In this document: piece after piece, positions 15,368 through 23,848 of the stretch
How the letters are laid out: every line of letters begins with the position of its first letter
Numbering within the stretch: the stretch's first letter is position 1
Source: Streptomyces sp. NBC_01235
Lineage (GTDB): Bacteria; Actinomycetota; Actinomycetes; Streptomycetales; Streptomycetaceae
NCBI RefSeq assembly: GCF_035989285.1
Contig: NZ_CP108513.1
Span: forward strand, 6,262,001-6,326,000
DNA length: 64,000 bases
Reading direction: 5' to 3'
Translations under genes and position numbers: made by a program
The notes under the pieces: model-generated
The model's input: the letters and a program-made list of their open reading frames with translations, nothing else
What the model was told of the DNA's origin: nothing
Databases searched by the model: none

Positions 15368-17341
15368 TTACGCCCCCGCAGCCCTACGCCCCCGTCGTCG
15401 CAGCAGCTCCGCCAGCCCCCGTCGAGTAGCCGCCAGCACCACCCGGTCCTCGCTCTTCAGGACACGTGTGTCGGACAGGTCCCACACCAGGCCGGAGCCG
15501 CCCTGGCCTTCGCGCCCGGTGTCCAGGGCCAGCACCCGCCAGTAGCCCGCCCGGAACGCCTCGCCGACCGTCTTGCCCTCCAGTTGTGCGTGCCCGCCGA
15601 CGTCCAGGGCGGCGAAGAGCAGCACCCGCCGTTCCACCGGGATCGCTCCCAGGATCTGGCGGCCCATCATCGCCCCGGCGAACGACGGGGCCGACAGGTG
15701 CGACACGCTGCGGCTGCGGGTCAGTGCCTGGGGGTGCGCGGCGCGCAGGGTGCGGTAGACGGCGGTCGCGAAGTCGTCGTCGTACAGGCGGAGTACCACG
15801 CGGAGATCGGGGCGCAGGGACCGGGCGTACAGCGCGGCCTCCAGGTTCGTCGTGTCGCTGCTGGTCACCGCGAGCAGCGCGTGCGCGCGGTGGATCTTCG
15901 CGGCCTCCAGGACGCCCTCCTGCGTGACGTCGCCCAGGACGACCGGCACCCGTAGCCGCCGGGCCACCGCGAGTCCGCGTGCCTCGGGTCCCGCCTCGAC
16001 GCACACCACGGGGATGTTCAGCTCGCGCAGGCGGATCAGTACCCGGGTGCCGATCTTTCCCAGGCCGAGGAGTACGACGTGGCCGCCCAGGCCGCGGGGC
16101 GGCCGGCGGAGCGCCCCCGCCCCGCGGAACGTCCCGAGCGCCTCCAGAACCGCCGCCAGCAGCACCGGCAGCAGCAGCAACCCGACCAGCCCGGAGAGGA
16201 GTTGGAGGACCTGCCGCTCGGTGGTCGAGCCGATCGCCGGGTCGTTGATGGAGAAGAGGTCCAGCAGGGTCAGATACAGCGCGCCAAGCGGATGGATCCC
16301 GGTCGCCAGCCACAACGCCACCGCCAGCGCGAACACGCACCCGACAAGACCGGCCAGCGACCATCTCAGCCGCCGCGAGAACAGCGAGGCGAACGGCGCC
16401 ACCACCCCGACCCCCCGCCCCGACGGCAACGCGGGCCCGGCGGAGTACGCGACCTGCTCCAGGACGACCGACCCGCGCCGGCCGGACGCGGCCGCCTCCC
16501 GCACCGCCGCCGCGTCGGGCAGCAGCAGCGGCCCCTGCTCGCCGCTGGTCTCGGAACCGTCCGCGAAGGCCGGGTCGTTGCCGTTCGCCGACAGCAGCGC
16601 GAGCGTGGGCAGGCCCGGCGGGTCGGACTCCCCGGGCCCGGCCGGCGGCCGTTCGACGGCGCGCAGCAGGAGCCCGTTGGTCTGGACGACCTTGGTGGTG
16701 CCGGCGACGGCGGTCGCGGCGAGCGCGGGAGCGGCGGTGTCGGCGTCGGACAGGACGGTGGTGGAGGCGTCGCCCCCGGAATACCCGGAATACCCGGAGT
16801 GCCCGGAACCCGGCTCTCCTTCGACGGCCAACGCGGCTGCCTGGTCGAGGAGTTCCTCGATGTGCTGGCCCAACCGCCGGTTGTAGAGCCGCAGGACGAG
16901 CCGCAGCCTGGGGTTGAGCCGGCGGGCGGTGAGGGCGGCGCGGATGTTGGTCTCGTCGTCGTCGTACACGAGCGCCAGCGCGGCGGCCCGCTCCACGCCC
17001 GCCTCGGCGAGCACCGCCTCGGTGGCCTCGACGGCCTCCAACGTCCGCTGGCCGCCCACGGGTTCGCTCGGGGCGGCGGCCGGTGTGCCGTTGCCCGCCG
17101 CCCGGTTGACGGCCGCGCTCACCACGCGGTCGAGCAGCGCCGCCGACACCGCCCGGGCCCGCCCGACGACCGGCGGCCGTACCGTCCGCTCGGCGGGCGG
17201 CACGACGAGTGTGACCTGTTCCTCGTACACGCCCCGCAGCTCGGCGGCGAGCCGGTGCGCGAGACCGTCGTCGCCGCACACCACCATGTGCGCGCCGGCG
17301 GCGCCCGGCGGCGGCTGACCCTGATTCGGAACGCTCCCCAC
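15368..17341 (-). CDS. TrkA-N (RCK) potassium-channel-like protein with two NAD-binding domains
   Basis: About 657 residues. It starts with a Rossmann/RCK domain (HMVVCGDDGLAHRLAAEL). A linker rich in Gly/Ser/Tyr comes next, then a transmembrane pore-like module near residue 330-430 (WSLAGLVGCVFALAVALWLA, ALYLTLLDLFSIND, LSGLVGLLLLPVLLAAVLEAL). A second TrkA-N domain follows (VVLLGLGKIGTRVLIRLREL, VVLGDVTQEGVLEAAKI, LLAVTSSDTTNLEAALYAR). It is probably a potassium or cation channel or transporter gated by dinucleotide. The start is uncertain: the GTG at 17341 was chosen because GC-rich third positions begin about there. ATG 17398 and ATG 17287 are alternatives. It is divergent from the UPF0718 permease gene. 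Confidence 0.8.
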   Translation of the reverse strand: MGSVPNQGQPPPGAAGAHMVVCGDDGLAHRLAAELRGVYEEQVTLVVPPAERTVRPPVVGRARAVSAALLDRVVSAAVNRAAGNGTPAAAPSEPVGGQRTLEAVEATEAVLAEAGVERAAALALVYDDDETNIRAALTARRLNPRLRLVLRLYNRRLGQHIEELLDQAAALAVEGEPGSGHSGYSGYSGGDASTTVLSDADTAAPALAATAVAGTTKVVQTNGLLLRAVERPPAGPGESDPPGLPTLALLSANGNDPAFADGSETSGEQGPLLLPDAAAVREAAASGRRGSVVLEQVAYSAGPALPSGRGVGVVAPFASLFSRRLRWSLAGLVGCVFALAVALWLATGIHPLGALYLTLLDLFSINDPAIGSTTERQVLQLLSGLVGLLLLPVLLAAVLEALGTFRGAGALRRPPRGLGGHVVLLGLGKIGTRVLIRLRELNIPVVCVEAGPEARGLAVARRLRVPVVLGDVTQEGVLEAAKIHRAHALLAVTSSDTTNLEAALYARSLRPDLRVVLRLYDDDFATAVYRTLRAAHPQALTRSRSVSHLSAPSFAGAMMGRQILGAIPVERRVLLFAALDVGGHAQLEGKTVGEAFRAGYWRVLALDTGREGQGGSGLVWDLSDTRVLKSEDRVVLAATRRGLAELLRRRGRRAAGA

Positions 17342-17437
17342 GAGGGAGAAGACTGCCTCACCGGTACGGGAGGTTCCACGGACGACATGAACAGACATGA
17401 ACAACCGGCGCGGAACTCCCGTATGAAAGGGGAGGGA

Positions 17438-18544
17438 ATGCAGGAAACCGACAGCACAGGCAGCAGGGCGAACACGGAAGCGGGAGGCGCGCGACCCGTG
17501 GCCATCACCAAAGCGACGGCCGTCACCGAAGCGGCCCCGCCCGTCGAGGGCACGCGCCACGACCGACGGGAGACACCGCCCGCGCCGGACGAGCCCAGGC
17601 GGCTGACCTCGCCCCTCGTCCTGACCATGCTGCTGCTCCTGATGGTGCTGCTGCAGAGCCCCGTCCGCCGTGCGCTGTCCGCCCCGGTGATGCAGAGCTG
17701 GACGACCGTGTTCGTGGCGGTCGTCGTCCAGGCCCTGCCGTTCCTGGTGCTGGGGGTGCTGCTGTCGGCGGCGATCGCCGTCTACGTGCCACCCTCCTTC
17801 TTCGCCCGCGCGCTCCCCTCCCGCCCCGCGCTCGCCGTCCCGGTCGCCGGGGTCGCGGGCGCTGTGCTGCCCGGCTGCGAGTGCGCGTCGGTGCCGGTGG
17901 CCGGCGCCCTGGTCCGCCGGGGTGTGACCCCGGCCGCGGCCCTCGCCTTCCTCCTCTCCGCCCCGGCGATCAACCCGATCGTGCTGACGGCGACGGCCGT
18001 GGCGTTCCCCCGCAACCCCGAGATGGTGCTGGCCCGTTTCGTGGCCAGCCTGCTCGTGGCGTGCGTGATGGGCTGGTTGTGGCAGCGGCTCGGCCGCACG
18101 GACTGGCTGCGCCTGCCGGCCCACGCGCCGCACGAGGGGGAGACGAAGGGCGCGGCGTTCTGGGACTCGGTCCGGCACGACGTGATGCACGCCGGCGGCT
18201 TCCTGGTCGTGGGCGCGATGGCGGCGGCGACCCTGAAGGCCGTCGCCCCGCAGGAGTGGCTGCGCACGGCGGCCGACAACCCGCTGCTGGCGGTCCTGAC
18301 CCTCGCCGTCCTCGCGGTGGTCCTCTCCATCTGCTCGGAGGCGGACGCCTTCGTCGCCGCGTCCCTGACCGAGTTCTCCCTCACGGCCAAGCTGGCCTTC
18401 CTGGTGGTCGGCCCGATGATCGACCTCAAGCTGTTCGCGATGCAGGCGGGCACGTTCGGCCGGGGCTTCGCCCTGCGCTTCGCCCCGGCGACGTTCGTGC
18501 TGGCCATCGCGTCGGCGGTCCTGACGGGATGGATACTCCTGTGA
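17438..18544 (+). CDS. UPF0718/DUF318 permease
   Basis: The product has 368 residues. A 60-residue charged N-terminus precedes about eight membrane helices. The family signature LPGCECASVPVAGALVRRGV (near residue 145) and a second conserved cysteine motif in the C-terminal half (SICSEADAFVAAS) are present. Both motifs are shared with YcgR/ArsP_1-type permeases, some of which move metalloids or metals. The next gene overlaps by 4 bp and codes for the usual partner, a TIGR03943 (YcgQ-like) protein, so the two likely form one transporter. ATG 17438 was chosen for the GGGGAGG before it. ATG 17423 is possible. Confidence 0.82.
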   Translation: MQETDSTGSRANTEAGGARPVAITKATAVTEAAPPVEGTRHDRRETPPAPDEPRRLTSPLVLTMLLLLMVLLQSPVRRALSAPVMQSWTTVFVAVVVQALPFLVLGVLLSAAIAVYVPPSFFARALPSRPALAVPVAGVAGAVLPGCECASVPVAGALVRRGVTPAAALAFLLSAPAINPIVLTATAVAFPRNPEMVLARFVASLLVACVMGWLWQRLGRTDWLRLPAHAPHEGETKGAAFWDSVRHDVMHAGGFLVVGAMAAATLKAVAPQEWLRTAADNPLLAVLTLAVLAVVLSICSEADAFVAASLTEFSLTAKLAFLVVGPMIDLKLFAMQAGTFGRGFALRFAPATFVLAIASAVLTGWILL

Positions 18545-19308
18545 ACCGACAGTCCCAGGCGGCCGTCCTCTTCCTCCTCGGCGCGGCCCTCCTCCACGCC
18601 GGCACCACCGACCTCTACCTCCGCTACGTCAAGGCGGGCCTGCAGCCGCTCCTGCTGGCGTCCGGCGCGGTCCTGATCGGGACGGCACTGGCGACGGCGT
18701 GGTACGAGCGCAGGAGGACGAAGCACCAGCAGAAGGACGCCGAGGGAGACAAGGGCGTCGAGCGGGCAGAGGGCGCAGTGGACGTGAAGGCCCACGCCCA
18801 CCCCGAACCCCGCGTCTCCTGGCTCCTGATCCTCCCCCTCCTGGCGCTGATCCTGGTCGCCCCGCCGGCCCTGGGCTCGTACAGCGCGACCCGTACCGGC
18901 ACGGCGCTGCAGGAGCCCCTCGCCTATCCCGCCCTCCCCGCGACGAACCCGCTCCCGCTCAGCGTCGTCGACTACGCGGGCCGAGCCGTCTACGACCACG
19001 GCCGCACCCTCGCCGGCCGCGAGGTCCAGCTCACCGGCTTCGTCGCCCTGGACCACGACGGCACCCCGTACCTGGTCCGCATGGCCCTCAACTGCTGTGC
19101 CGCCGATGCCCAGCCGGTCAAGGTCGGCCTGACCGGTGACATCCCCCCGGTCCTCCAGCCGGACGCCTGGCTGACCATCACCGGCACCTACACCCCCCGC
19201 ACCACCCACGACCCGGTCAACGACGGCCCGATCCCCTTCATCAAGATCACCACCGCCAAGCCGACCGCGACGCCGCGGGACCCTTACGACGAGTCGTGGA
19301 ACAACTGA
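18541..19308 (+). CDS. TIGR03943/DUF1980 permease-partner protein (YcgQ-like)
   Basis: The 255-residue protein has two N-terminal membrane helices (about 8-25 and 38-57) and a charged His-containing loop (KHQQKDAEGD, KAHAHPEP). A third helix lies near 95-113, followed by an outside domain with TGFVALDHDGTPYLVR, the paired-cysteine motif LNCCAADAQPV and TGTYTPRTTHDPVN. These are landmarks of the TIGR03943 family, found next to UPF0718 permeases. The GTGA overlap with the permease means coupled translation. Metal handling is suspected for such pairs from genome context, but I know of no proven substrate. Confidence 0.82.
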   Translation: MNRQSQAAVLFLLGAALLHAGTTDLYLRYVKAGLQPLLLASGAVLIGTALATAWYERRRTKHQQKDAEGDKGVERAEGAVDVKAHAHPEPRVSWLLILPLLALILVAPPALGSYSATRTGTALQEPLAYPALPATNPLPLSVVDYAGRAVYDHGRTLAGREVQLTGFVALDHDGTPYLVRMALNCCAADAQPVKVGLTGDIPPVLQPDAWLTITGTYTPRTTHDPVNDGPIPFIKITTAKPTATPRDPYDESWNN

Positions 19309-19742
19309 CCGGATGGCGGACGGGGTGAGTCACCGGTCAGGTCTTTCCCGCCGTCAGAGCCACGTACGCTCGATGCGGTCGTGCCACACCGCGTAGGCGG
19401 CCGGCCCGCCTCTGGCGATTGCCGGTGGATCGCGTCACGACGGGCGTGGAGGCGTTCGACCATCTCGATGCTGCGGAGCTGTTGATTGTCGAGGTGGAAG
19501 GGCACGGCCCCATGCTCCCGTGACAGCGACCCACCGGCCCCTCGGGAACGAGGCCCCGGTGGGTGAGGAAGACCGACCGTCACCGGTACCCGGTTGACGC
19601 GGAACCGGTGGGGCCGTGAGACGTCAACAGCCTGTACGGCTGGCCGCATTCGAACGGATCCCGGCAACCACCCCGCGCTACGTCCCGGTTACGCCTCCCT
19701 CAACCTCTGGTGGCCGGGCGGTGAGCGCCTCATGATGGGGCC
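19309..19742. other. gap containing a strong hairpin terminator
   Basis: This 434-bp stretch has no convincing gene on either strand. Its main feature is the hairpin at 19529-19564. The rest shows neither GC3 periodicity nor a ribosome binding site. Confidence 0.55.
19529..19564. terminator. hairpin terminator after the permease operon
   Basis: ACCCACCGG and CCGGTGGGT form the outer 9-bp stem, and CCTCG/CGAGG the inner stem, around a GGAA tetraloop. It is a strong structure without a T-run, common for Streptomyces terminators. Confidence 0.6.
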
Positions 19743-20138
19743 ATGACGGCGGCCTCGCGTGCCTTGACACGACTGGCGACCTGGCCGGACCTCGCGGAGG
19801 GCCGGCCCAGCTGCGGCACCGGTCGGGCGTTGCGCTCGGGCGGCGTCGAGATCGTGCACTTCCATTCCGACATGAGTGTCGACCTGCATCTCACCGCCAA
19901 GGCGATCCGGCGGTTCGAGAGGGACCTGAGGCATTCCACGGCCGTCCGGCTGCTGCCGGGGTCGCCGTGGGTGACCGTCCACCTGGAGTGCGAGACGGAC
20001 ATCGACCTGCTCATGACGCTGGTCAGCGCCGCCCTCCAGGCTCACCAGAGGCACCCGGCGGCCGAGGGCGCCGCCCTCCCGCGCTGCAACGACCACCGGG
20101 AAGCGGCGCTCACCCGCGACGGCGTCGGCGGCGTCTGA
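19743..20138 (+). CDS. DUF5519 (luciferase-domain) protein
   Basis: The 131-residue protein shows LATWPDLAEGRPSCGTGRAL, EIVHFHSDMSVDLHLTAKAI, LLPGSPWVTVHLECETDIDL and LMTLVSAALQAHQ. I recognise this pattern from proteins annotated as luciferase family/DUF5519 in actinobacteria. The domain is small and of unproven function, and the name does not imply light emission. The ATG at 19743 starts the conserved helix. It is a single gene with its own upstream region. Confidence 0.7.
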   Translation: MTAASRALTRLATWPDLAEGRPSCGTGRALRSGGVEIVHFHSDMSVDLHLTAKAIRRFERDLRHSTAVRLLPGSPWVTVHLECETDIDLLMTLVSAALQAHQRHPAAEGAALPRCNDHREAALTRDGVGGV

Positions 20139-20301
20139 AACCTTCCGAACCCTTTCCAAGCCATTACCAACCGTTCCGAACCCCCTTCCCTTCAAGGGTC
20201 GGTGTCGTTCGGAAGGTTGAGTCTCCCTTGGTGAGAATGTAATTTACGTTTACAGAGAGGGTCCTGCTCGCGCGCTCTGAACGCCCGGAAGGAAACGAAT
20301 C

Positions 20302-21600
20302 ATGGAACGGGACGACCTGATCCTGATCAGCGTGGACGACCACATCATCGAGCCGCCGGACATCTTCGTGAACCACCTGCCGAAGCGGTACCGCGACGAC
20401 GCCCCGCGTCTCGTCCACCGTGAGGACGGCAGCGACGTGTGGCAGTTCCGCGACAACACCGTGGGCAACGCCGCGCTCAACGCCGTGGCCGGGCGGCCGA
20501 AGGAGGAGTACGGCCTCGATCCGCAGGGCATGGACGAGATCCGGCCCGGCTGCTACGACGTCCACGAGCGGGTCAAGGACATGAACGCCGGCGGTGTCCT
20601 CGCCCAGATGAACTTCCCGTCGTTCCCCGGTTTCTCGGCGCGGATGTTCGCCGCCGAGGACTCCGAGTTCTCGCTCGCCCTCGTGCGCGCCTACAACGAC
20701 TGGCACATCGACGAGTGGTGCGGGGCGTATCCCGGACGGTTCATCCCCATGGCCCTGCCCGCCATCTGGGAGGCCGAACTGTGCGCGGCCGAGCTGCGAA
20801 GGGTCGCGGCGAAGGGCTGTCACTCGATGACCTTTCCCGAGAACCCGGCCGTCATGGGGTTACCGAGCTTCCACGACCCCTACTGGAACCCCCTGTGGCA
20901 GGCGGCCTGCGACACCGGCACCGTGCTGTCCATCCACATCGGCTCCTCGGGGCGCCTCGTCATCCCGGCCGTCGACTCGCCGCCCGACGTGATGATCACC
21001 CTCCAGCCGATCAACCTCGTCCAGGCCGCCGCCGATCTGCTGTGGTCCCGGGTCCTCAAGGAGTTTCCCGGCCTGCGGATCGCGCTCTCGGAGGGCGGTA
21101 CGGGGTGGATCCCGTACTTCCTGGAGCGCGTGGACCGCACCTTCGAGATGCACGCCGCCTGGACCCTCCAGGACTTCGGCGGCAAGCTGCCCTCCGAGGT
21201 CTTCCGCGAGCACTTCCTGACCTGTTTCATCACCGACAGGCTGGGCGTGCGGCTCCGGCACGACATCGGCATCGACAACATCGCCTGGGAGGGCGACTAC
21301 CCGCACAGCGACTCCCTGTGGCCGGACGCGCCCGAGCAGCTGCACGAAGTGCTGCGGGACTGCTCCGTCCCGGACGGCGACATCGCCAGGATGACCCACG
21401 AGAACGCGATGCGCTGGTACTCCTTCGACCCCTTCGGCCACGTCCCGCGGGAGCAGGCCACGGTGGGCGCCCTGCGCAGGGCCGCCGCGGGGCACGACGT
21501 CAGCATCCGTCCCCGCAGCCGGCAGCTGTCGGAGCCGGTGGACAAGCTGGAGGCCTTCCGGGCGCGGGCCCGGGCGGCGGTCGCGGCGGCGGCCGAGTAG
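20302..21600 (+). CDS. amidohydrolase (amidohydrolase_2 family, metal-dependent)
   Basis: The product has 432 residues and opens with ISVDDHIIEPPDIFVNHLP, where D-H gives the first metal-ligand pair (DxH-like). It continues with NDWHIDEWCGAYPGRFIPM, the histidine of VLSIHIGSSGR, the acidic IALSEGGTGWIPYFLERVD, and the late DNIAWEGDYPHSDSLWPDA. This is the TIM-barrel family that includes decarboxylases and ring-cleaving hydrolases, often acting in aromatic or lipid-like catabolism. The substrate is unknown. AGGAAACG precedes the ATG. It is probably monocistronic. A perfect TetR-like palindrome lies just downstream, before the next gene. Confidence 0.85.
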   Translation: MERDDLILISVDDHIIEPPDIFVNHLPKRYRDDAPRLVHREDGSDVWQFRDNTVGNAALNAVAGRPKEEYGLDPQGMDEIRPGCYDVHERVKDMNAGGVLAQMNFPSFPGFSARMFAAEDSEFSLALVRAYNDWHIDEWCGAYPGRFIPMALPAIWEAELCAAELRRVAAKGCHSMTFPENPAVMGLPSFHDPYWNPLWQAACDTGTVLSIHIGSSGRLVIPAVDSPPDVMITLQPINLVQAAADLLWSRVLKEFPGLRIALSEGGTGWIPYFLERVDRTFEMHAAWTLQDFGGKLPSEVFREHFLTCFITDRLGVRLRHDIGIDNIAWEGDYPHSDSLWPDAPEQLHEVLRDCSVPDGDIARMTHENAMRWYSFDPFGHVPREQATVGALRRAAAGHDVSIRPRSRQLSEPVDKLEAFRARARAAVAAAAE

Positions 21601-21638
21601 CCCGGCGGGCACGCCCCTGCCGCTCCGTGTCTGGTGAG

Positions 21639-21653
21639 CTGACGGTCCGTCAG
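21639..21653. promoter_or_regulatory. perfect 15-bp palindrome, possible TetR-type operator
   Basis: CTGACGG-T-CCGTCAG is a perfect palindrome 73 bp before the start of the gene at 21726. The ACGGTCCGT-like core with outer TGAC/GTCA resembles sites of TetR-family repressors that control acyl or aromatic catabolism. No TetR gene is adjacent. It could alternatively be a weak terminator of the amidohydrolase gene. Confidence 0.4.
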
Positions 21654-21655
21654 AT

Positions 21656-21695
21656 ATCGTCTGCCGCGCCGACAGACATCGTCTGCCGCGCCGAC
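21656..21695 (+). repeat. 22-bp direct duplication
   Basis: The 18-bp sequence ATCGTCTGCCGCGCCGAC occurs twice (21656-21673 and 21678-21695) with a 4-bp separator, directly after the palindrome at 21639-21653. It lies in the promoter region of the gene at 21726. Confidence 0.75.
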
Positions 21696-21725
21696 GCACG
21701 TGCCGACACAGAAGGGGTGAGCGCC

Positions 21726-22250
21726 ATGGAGACCGGCCCGGACCGTTCGACCCGTCCTTCCCACAGCCCCCGGCCGCCGGGGGACCCCCGCTGGGTGGCG
21801 ATGTTCTACGACCCGTCCTCGGCGTCCTGGCGGCAGGCCGCCGAATCCCCCGACCGCATGCCCGTGCTGTATGCGATCGGCGAGATGAGCCAGGTCAAAC
21901 GGGCCCGGGGCGACGAGGTGGCCGTCACCCTGTGGGGTCCGAAGGACGGTGAGTGGCAGCGTTTCGACTCGGCCTCCCCGCCGTCGGCCGAACCGCTGCC
22001 CGAACCACCGGCCGAACCAGCGGCCGACGGCGACGGCGAAGGCGCCGCCCGCCCCGGTCACGCCAGGCTCGCGGAACGGATGGAGGACCGCCGGCACCAG
22101 GTCCTCATGGCGGGCCTGAGCAAGGCCGGCCTCTACGACCTCACCCCGGACGACGTGACGGCCGTCCGGACCCTGGTCGACCGGGTCGACGAGACCACGC
22201 TGCGCCGGGTCGCCCACTGGATGGCGGTGGCCGGCGCGCCGGTCGAGTGA
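21726..22250 (+). CDS. hypothetical protein
   Basis: The 174-residue protein has a short N-terminal region with PRWVAMFYDPSSASWRQA and a small beta-rich segment (VLYAIGEMSQVKRARGDEVAVTLWG). A Pro/Glu-rich linker and a C-terminal helical segment (ARLAERMEDRRHQVLMAGLS, then DDVTAVRTLVDRVDETTLRRV) follow. No signal peptide or membrane helix is seen. GAAGGGG upstream supports the ATG. I do not recognise the family. Confidence 0.65.
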   Translation: METGPDRSTRPSHSPRPPGDPRWVAMFYDPSSASWRQAAESPDRMPVLYAIGEMSQVKRARGDEVAVTLWGPKDGEWQRFDSASPPSAEPLPEPPAEPAADGDGEGAARPGHARLAERMEDRRHQVLMAGLSKAGLYDLTPDDVTAVRTLVDRVDETTLRRVAHWMAVAGAPVE

Positions 22251-22262
22251 CCGGTGCGGGCA

Positions 22263-23057
22263 TCAACCTCGGGCAGGGGAGGCCGGGGAGGCCGTCGGGT
22301 AGCTCCAGTGGAAGGAGGTCAGCGCTCGGGCCCTGGCCTCCACGACGGCCATGCGCGCCTCCCGCTCGGCGGGGTCGACGTGCGAGGCCTGGCCCGTCAC
22401 CTGGCCGTCCCACTTGCGGTAGTACAGCCCGACCTCCGCCGAGAACCAGCCGCGGCTCACCGAGTTGAGCGCCAGCAGCAGCCCGGTGTCCTCGGACGCG
22501 GGCAGGGCCATCCAGCCGCCGAGGGCGGTCAGGAGGTCCCGTCGGGCGAAGAGGCTCGCGGGGTGCACCTGCGCGCGGAAGTCGTGGGCCTTCCAGTGAT
22601 CGAGTACCGCCCCCCGCTCGACCGGCCCCTCGGCCGGGTCCCCGGGGAAGCCGACCGTGGAGCCGTCCGGCAGCAGGTCGAGGACGCGTGAGGTGGCCCA
22701 GCCGAGGCCCGGGTCGCCTTCCAGGGCGGCCAGGTCGCGGGCGAGGGCGCCGGGCGCGAGCCGGTCGTCGGCGTCCAGGACCTTCACGTACTCGCCCTCA
22801 ACGTGCGCGAGCGCGAGCGTGCGGGCGACTCCCGGGCCGCCGGGCCGCCCCTGACGGAACGTCACGCGGGTGTCGTCGACGGGCACGTACGGCGCGACCT
22901 CGTCCGTCGTGCCGTCCTCGCGGATCACCCACCGCCACTCCCACCCGGCGGGCAACTCCTGTGCGCGCAGCGACTCGTAGGCCTCGGGCAGGTACCGGGC
23001 CGCAGGGGCGTGCACAGCGGTGACGATGACGACGCGCCGGCTCACGGCGGCACTCAC
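22263..23057 (-). CDS. family 2 glycosyltransferase
   Basis: The 264-residue GT-A fold protein contains RRVVIVTAVHAPAARYLPEA and WVIREDGTTDEVAPYVP. The nucleotide-sugar binding motif is YVKVLDADDRLAPGALARD (DxD in DADD), followed by HPASLFARRDLLTALGGWM and LPASEDTGLLLALN. No membrane helix is present, so it acts in the cytoplasm. Donor and acceptor are unknown. Its GTG overlaps the stop of the UTRA-domain gene by 4 bp, so the two are co-translated and the regulator probably senses a related sugar or metabolite. Confidence 0.82.
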   Translation of the reverse strand: MSAAVSRRVVIVTAVHAPAARYLPEAYESLRAQELPAGWEWRWVIREDGTTDEVAPYVPVDDTRVTFRQGRPGGPGVARTLALAHVEGEYVKVLDADDRLAPGALARDLAALEGDPGLGWATSRVLDLLPDGSTVGFPGDPAEGPVERGAVLDHWKAHDFRAQVHPASLFARRDLLTALGGWMALPASEDTGLLLALNSVSRGWFSAEVGLYYRKWDGQVTGQASHVDPAEREARMAVVEARARALTSFHWSYPTASPASPARG

Positions 23058-23647
23058 CACCTTTCCAGACGGGTGGTGAAGAGCAGTTCCGTGCGGTCGC
23101 CGGGCAGCGTGACGTCGGAGACGTTCACCACACGGTCGTCGATGTCGTACGACGTCTTGCGGAGCAGGATCACCGGCGACCCGGACGGCAGGTCCAGCTC
23201 CCGTGCCTCCTGCGGTGTCGGCGGGCGGGCGGTGAGACGCTCCTCGACGCGGTCCACCTCGATGCCGACGGTGTGCAGCTGGCTCTGGGTGCCGCCGGGC
23301 CACGGCTCCCTGTTCTCGTCCAGGAGGGCGGGGTTCGCGGCGATCATGGCGTGGACTAGGTAGGAGGTCACGAGGCTGAGGGGTGCGTGCTCGGTGGCGC
23401 GGCGCGTCCGGTAGGAGCGTTCCAGGAGCAGGGTGCCCGGCGGGACGCCGAACGCGTCCGCGAGTGTCCGGGGCGCCTCGATCTGCCGGTACTCGGCGTG
23501 GAAGACCAGTTCCCCGGAGCCGAGGCCGGTGTCGCGTTCCGTCGCCCCGGTCGCGGCACGGGTGGTCTCCGGGCAGCGGGCCCGGTCCTTCTCCCACTGG
23601 TGCCTGCCGTTGTCACGGACGGCGATCACTCGGTAGGCCTTGGACAC
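23054..23647 (-). CDS. UTRA (GntR effector) domain protein lacking a DNA-binding domain
   Basis: The 197-residue protein matches the UTRA effector-binding domain of HutC-type GntR regulators: FHAEYRQIEAPRTLADAFGV, GTLLLERSYRTRR, PLSLVTSYLVHAMI, VDRVEERLTARPPTPQEARE, LPSGSPVILLRKTSYD. The expected 70-residue winged helix at the N-terminus is absent. Only about 45 residues of charged, domain-free sequence (MSKAYRVIAVRDNGRHQWEK) come first. The upstream sequence is non-coding and holds a terminator hairpin, so the missing part is not simply in another frame nearby. It could act as a ligand-binding partner or anti-repressor. It is the first gene of an operon with the glycosyltransferase. Confidence 0.75.
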   Translation of the reverse strand: MSKAYRVIAVRDNGRHQWEKDRARCPETTRAATGATERDTGLGSGELVFHAEYRQIEAPRTLADAFGVPPGTLLLERSYRTRRATEHAPLSLVTSYLVHAMIAANPALLDENREPWPGGTQSQLHTVGIEVDRVEERLTARPPTPQEARELDLPSGSPVILLRKTSYDIDDRVVNVSDVTLPGDRTELLFTTRLERW

Positions 23648-23700
23648 GGCACCAGCCTAAGGGGCTCGGCGCGCGATCCCAGGTCACCGGGCACGAAAGG

Positions 23701-23740
23701 GCCCGGTCGCTGGCGACGGGGGATGCACCAGCGACCGGGC
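23701..23740. terminator. terminator after the nSTAND gene
   Basis: GCCCGGTCGCTGG (23701-23713) and CCAGCGACCGGGC (23728-23740) form a perfect 13-bp stem with a 14-base loop. It stands between two minus-strand genes and separates the WD40 gene from the UTRA operon. Confidence 0.7.
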
Positions 23741-23848
23741 TATGGCCAAGGCTAACAAGGCAGCCGGTCGGACGGGAGCCGACTTCTCAGCTGCCACGCC
23801 GTTGTGATCGGGATCACTGTCACGCCGCCGCCCTTGTTCAACCGTCAC

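Noticed and set aside
19284..19667. Minus-strand 127-codon open frame after the TIGR03943 gene
   Set aside because: It spans a terminator hairpin, overlaps the end of the real gene, and lacks codon bias and a ribosome binding site.
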